From contig JACKBK010000072.1 of NCBI GenBank assembly GCA_020634555.1, positions 1-7,762 on the forward strand: 7,762 nucleotides of DNA. Direction: 5' to 3'. The notes under the pieces are model-generated. The model did not search any database, was not told where the DNA came from, and was given only the letters and a program-made list of their open reading frames with translations. Origin of the DNA: Caldilineae bacterium. Its GTDB lineage: Bacteria; Chloroflexota; Anaerolineae; JAAEKA01. The number at the start of each line of letters is the position of its first letter. The first letter of the stretch is position 1. This document shows positions 6,080-7,762 of this stretch, piece by piece. The translations under genes and the position numbers were made by a program.

Positions 6080-6865
6080 ATGAAGATCCACGACCTCTCT
6101 CAACCGCTGAACCAGGACTGTTCGTTCTGGCCCTTCTACCCACCCTTCGAAGTCAAGTATATCAAGCGCAAGGCCGAGCAGGGCGTCAACGCGCAGTACA
6201 TCCAGACCTCCAACCACATGGGGACGCACCTGGACGCGCCGCGCCACTTCGTCACCGCCGGCAAGACCATCGACAAGATCCCGCTGGAATGGCTCTACGG
6301 CCCCGGCATCATTGTGGATCTGAGCGATGTGTTGGACGAGCTGGACGTCTTTACCCCGGAGATGATCGAGGAGCGCGCCGAGGTACGCGACGGCGACATC
6401 CTCTTTATTCACACCGGCTGGCACAAGTACGCCGAGTTCGGCGAAAGCCCCGACGAGGAGAAGTATCTTCATCGCCACCCCGGCCCGCACTACAGTATCT
6501 GCGACTGGCTGCTGGAAAAGAAGATCCATATCTGGGGCGTGGACATGGTCTCCACCGACCACCCCATGAACCTGCCCATCGGCCGCTTCCTGGGGCGCGG
6601 CGGGCTGGAACACTGGCAAAAGGTGCGCAACCAGTGTGTGGCCAAGTTTGGCGCCGATCAGATGGACGTGCTCTTCCCCGACTCGGCCTACCAGTTGACC
6701 CACAACGCCCTGTTCCCGCACGACTGCATCCACGTCGAGAACCTGGGCGGGCAGATCGGCGCGCCGGAGCTGCAAAACCGGCGGCTGACGCTGGGCGCGT
6801 TTCCGTGGCTGTTCAAGGGCGGCGAGGCGGCCTTCTGCCGCGCCGTGGCCTTCACCGAAGACTGA
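6080..6865 (+). CDS. cyclase-family metal-dependent hydrolase (kynurenine formamidase-like)
   Basis: The 261-residue product belongs to the cyclase/kynurenine formamidase fold, whose members (kynurenine formamidase, isatin hydrolase and relatives) hydrolyse amide, often cyclic amide, bonds with a divalent metal. The signature HxGTHxDxPxH is intact: H46, H50, D52, P54 and H56 in NHMGTHLDAPRHF. GVDMVSTDHP (153-162) and HVENLGG (218-224) match the conserved later segments that complete the metal and active site. The stretch between about 150 and 205 is longer than in minimal members. The start is firm: AAAGGAG six bases upstream and MKIHDLSQPL, the usual first strand of the family. Its stop overlaps the fdrA start (TGATG), indicating an operon and probably coupled translation. 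With an amidase opposite and FdrA following, ring opening of a cyclic amide or ureide is the likeliest role; the substrate is inferred, not seen. Confidence 0.92.
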   Translation: MKIHDLSQPLNQDCSFWPFYPPFEVKYIKRKAEQGVNAQYIQTSNHMGTHLDAPRHFVTAGKTIDKIPLEWLYGPGIIVDLSDVLDELDVFTPEMIEERAEVRDGDILFIHTGWHKYAEFGESPDEEKYLHRHPGPHYSICDWLLEKKIHIWGVDMVSTDHPMNLPIGRFLGRGGLEHWQKVRNQCVAKFGADQMDVLFPDSAYQLTHNALFPHDCIHVENLGGQIGAPELQNRRLTLGAFPWLFKGGEAAFCRAVAFTED

Positions 6866-7762
6866 TGGTCAGCAAACACGAGATCCGCCGCGGCGTTTAC
6901 TACGACTCCGTGGTGCTGATGCAGTTGCAGCGCGCGCTGGCGGCCCTGCCCGACGTGGAGGACGCCGCGGTGGTGATGGCCACGCCGGCCAACCGCGATG
7001 TGCTGGCATCCACCGGCTTCGACGTCACCGCTATCGATGCCAAGCCAGAAGACCTGCTGATCGTGGTCAAGGCCAGCAGCGGACAGGCCGCCGAGTCAGC
7101 GCTGGCGCAGGTCGATGCACTGCTGACCCGCCGGCAGTCAGATGCTGGCAGCGATTACCGGCCGCGCAGCCTGCGCGCCGCGGCATCTGCGTTGCCCGAC
7201 GCCAACTGGGTGCTGATCTCGGTGCCGGGACGCTACGCCGCCGGCGTGGCGCGGGAAGCGCTGGACCTGGGCAAACACGTCTTCCTCTACAGCGACAACG
7301 TCAGCCTGGCCGACGAGATCAAGCTCAAGCAGCAGGCGCGCGACCGCGGGCTGCTGGTCATGGGACCGGACTGCGGCACCGCCATCGTCAACGGCGTAGG
7401 GCTGGGGTTCGCCAACCGGGTGCGGCGCGGGAAGGTTGGCATCGTCGCGGCGTCGGGCACCGGCCTGCAGGCGGTCAGCAGCGGCATCCACGAACTGGGC
7501 GGCGGCATCTCGCAGGCCCTCGGCACGGGAGGTCGCGACCTGAAGGCCGATGTGGGCGGCATCACCGCGCTGCAAGGGCTGGACCTGCTCGCGCGCGATC
7601 CACAGACAGCGGTCATCGTGCTGATCTCCAAGCCGCCGGCTGCAAATGTTGCCACGACTCTGCTGAGCGCGGCCCGATCCAGCGGCAAGCCGGTGGTCGT
7701 CAACTTCATCGGCTACCCGCCGCCCGCTCGCCGGCTGGACAATCTCCACTTTGCAACGAATC
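6865..7762 (+). CDS. fdrA: FdrA family protein, acyl-CoA synthetase-like (partial, 3' end outside window)
   Basis: The first 299 codons are present and open to the window edge; the family usually runs beyond 500 residues, so the C-terminal part is missing. FdrA proteins resemble the alpha subunit of succinyl-CoA synthetase. Visible landmarks are the family-type N-terminus RRGVYYDSVVLMQLQRAL (8-25), MGPDCGTAIVNG (166-177), AASGTGLQAV (195-204) and GTGGRDL (220-226), in the places of the GPNC-type, SxSGTL-type and GIGGD-type loops of that enzyme. In E. coli, fdrA lies in the allantoin-degradation region and, to my knowledge, is one of the genes linked to oxamate carbamoyltransferase activity. 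An analogous carbamoyl-transfer step is a reasonable guess here. The ATG overlaps the preceding stop by one base (TGATG). No strong ribosome site stands before it, which fits translational coupling. Downstream DUF1116/YlbE-like partners would be expected beyond the edge. Confidence 0.88.
   Translation, partial: MVSKHEIRRGVYYDSVVLMQLQRALAALPDVEDAAVVMATPANRDVLASTGFDVTAIDAKPEDLLIVVKASSGQAAESALAQVDALLTRRQSDAGSDYRPRSLRAAASALPDANWVLISVPGRYAAGVAREALDLGKHVFLYSDNVSLADEIKLKQQARDRGLLVMGPDCGTAIVNGVGLGFANRVRRGKVGIVAASGTGLQAVSSGIHELGGGISQALGTGGRDLKADVGGITALQGLDLLARDPQTAVIVLISKPPAANVATTLLSAARSSGKPVVVNFIGYPPPARRLDNLHFATN

Noticed and set aside
6044..6775. 243-codon open frame antisense to the cyclase-family hydrolase
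   Set aside because: It mirrors a firmly identified gene with intact metal motifs; long antisense frames are common in GC-rich DNA, and the peptide shows no recognisable motif.
7138..7749. 203-codon minus-strand open frame at the right end
   Set aside because: It lies opposite the open FdrA frame, which carries recognisable family motifs throughout.

Overview
The window is a GC-rich bacterial chromosome segment (about 60-65% GC by eye) with one AT-richer gene at its left end (about 40-45% GC in sampled lines). A predicted F420-dependent luciferase-like oxidoreductase, a six-helix membrane adenylate cyclase resembling mycobacterial Rv1625c, and tightly overlapping genes would suit Chloroflexota or Actinomycetota. 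Chloroflexota is my preferred guess. No rRNA or other taxonomic marker is present, so this is an inference.

Layout, left to right. Positions 1-165 hold no supported gene. A minus-strand gene (166-1590) encodes a GHKL-fold ATPase with a C-terminal HExxH metallopeptidase-like motif; it differs in base composition from everything to its right. Next comes a minus-strand operon, transcribed right to left from a promoter near 6040: amidase-signature hydrolase (4684-5994), class III adenylate cyclase with six membrane helices (3451-4668), luciferase-like oxidoreductase (2501-3454) and a stand-alone 5'-3' exonuclease/flap-nuclease domain (1641-2501). The last three are linked by a 4-base ATGA and a 1-base TGATG overlap, so translation is probably coupled.

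Diverging from that operon, on the plus strand, are a cyclase-family (kynurenine formamidase-like) metal hydrolase (6080-6865) and, overlapping it by one base, the first 299 codons of an FdrA-like protein that runs off the right edge. The 85-base gap between the divergent starts holds two good sigma70-type promoters facing opposite ways. A 19-base perfect inverted repeat at 6035-6053 lies across both of them, which suggests one regulator controls both arms.

Reading of the right half: a ring-opening/amide-cleaving hydrolase, an amidase and an FdrA protein under shared control suggest catabolism of a cyclic amide or ureide (purine, pyrimidine or triazine-like nitrogen source), ending in a carbamoyl-transfer step as proposed for FdrA in oxamate metabolism. 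The substrate cannot be read from the sequence. The left-end ATPase-peptidase is the best candidate for a poorly described system, possibly a transferred conflict or stress-response gene.
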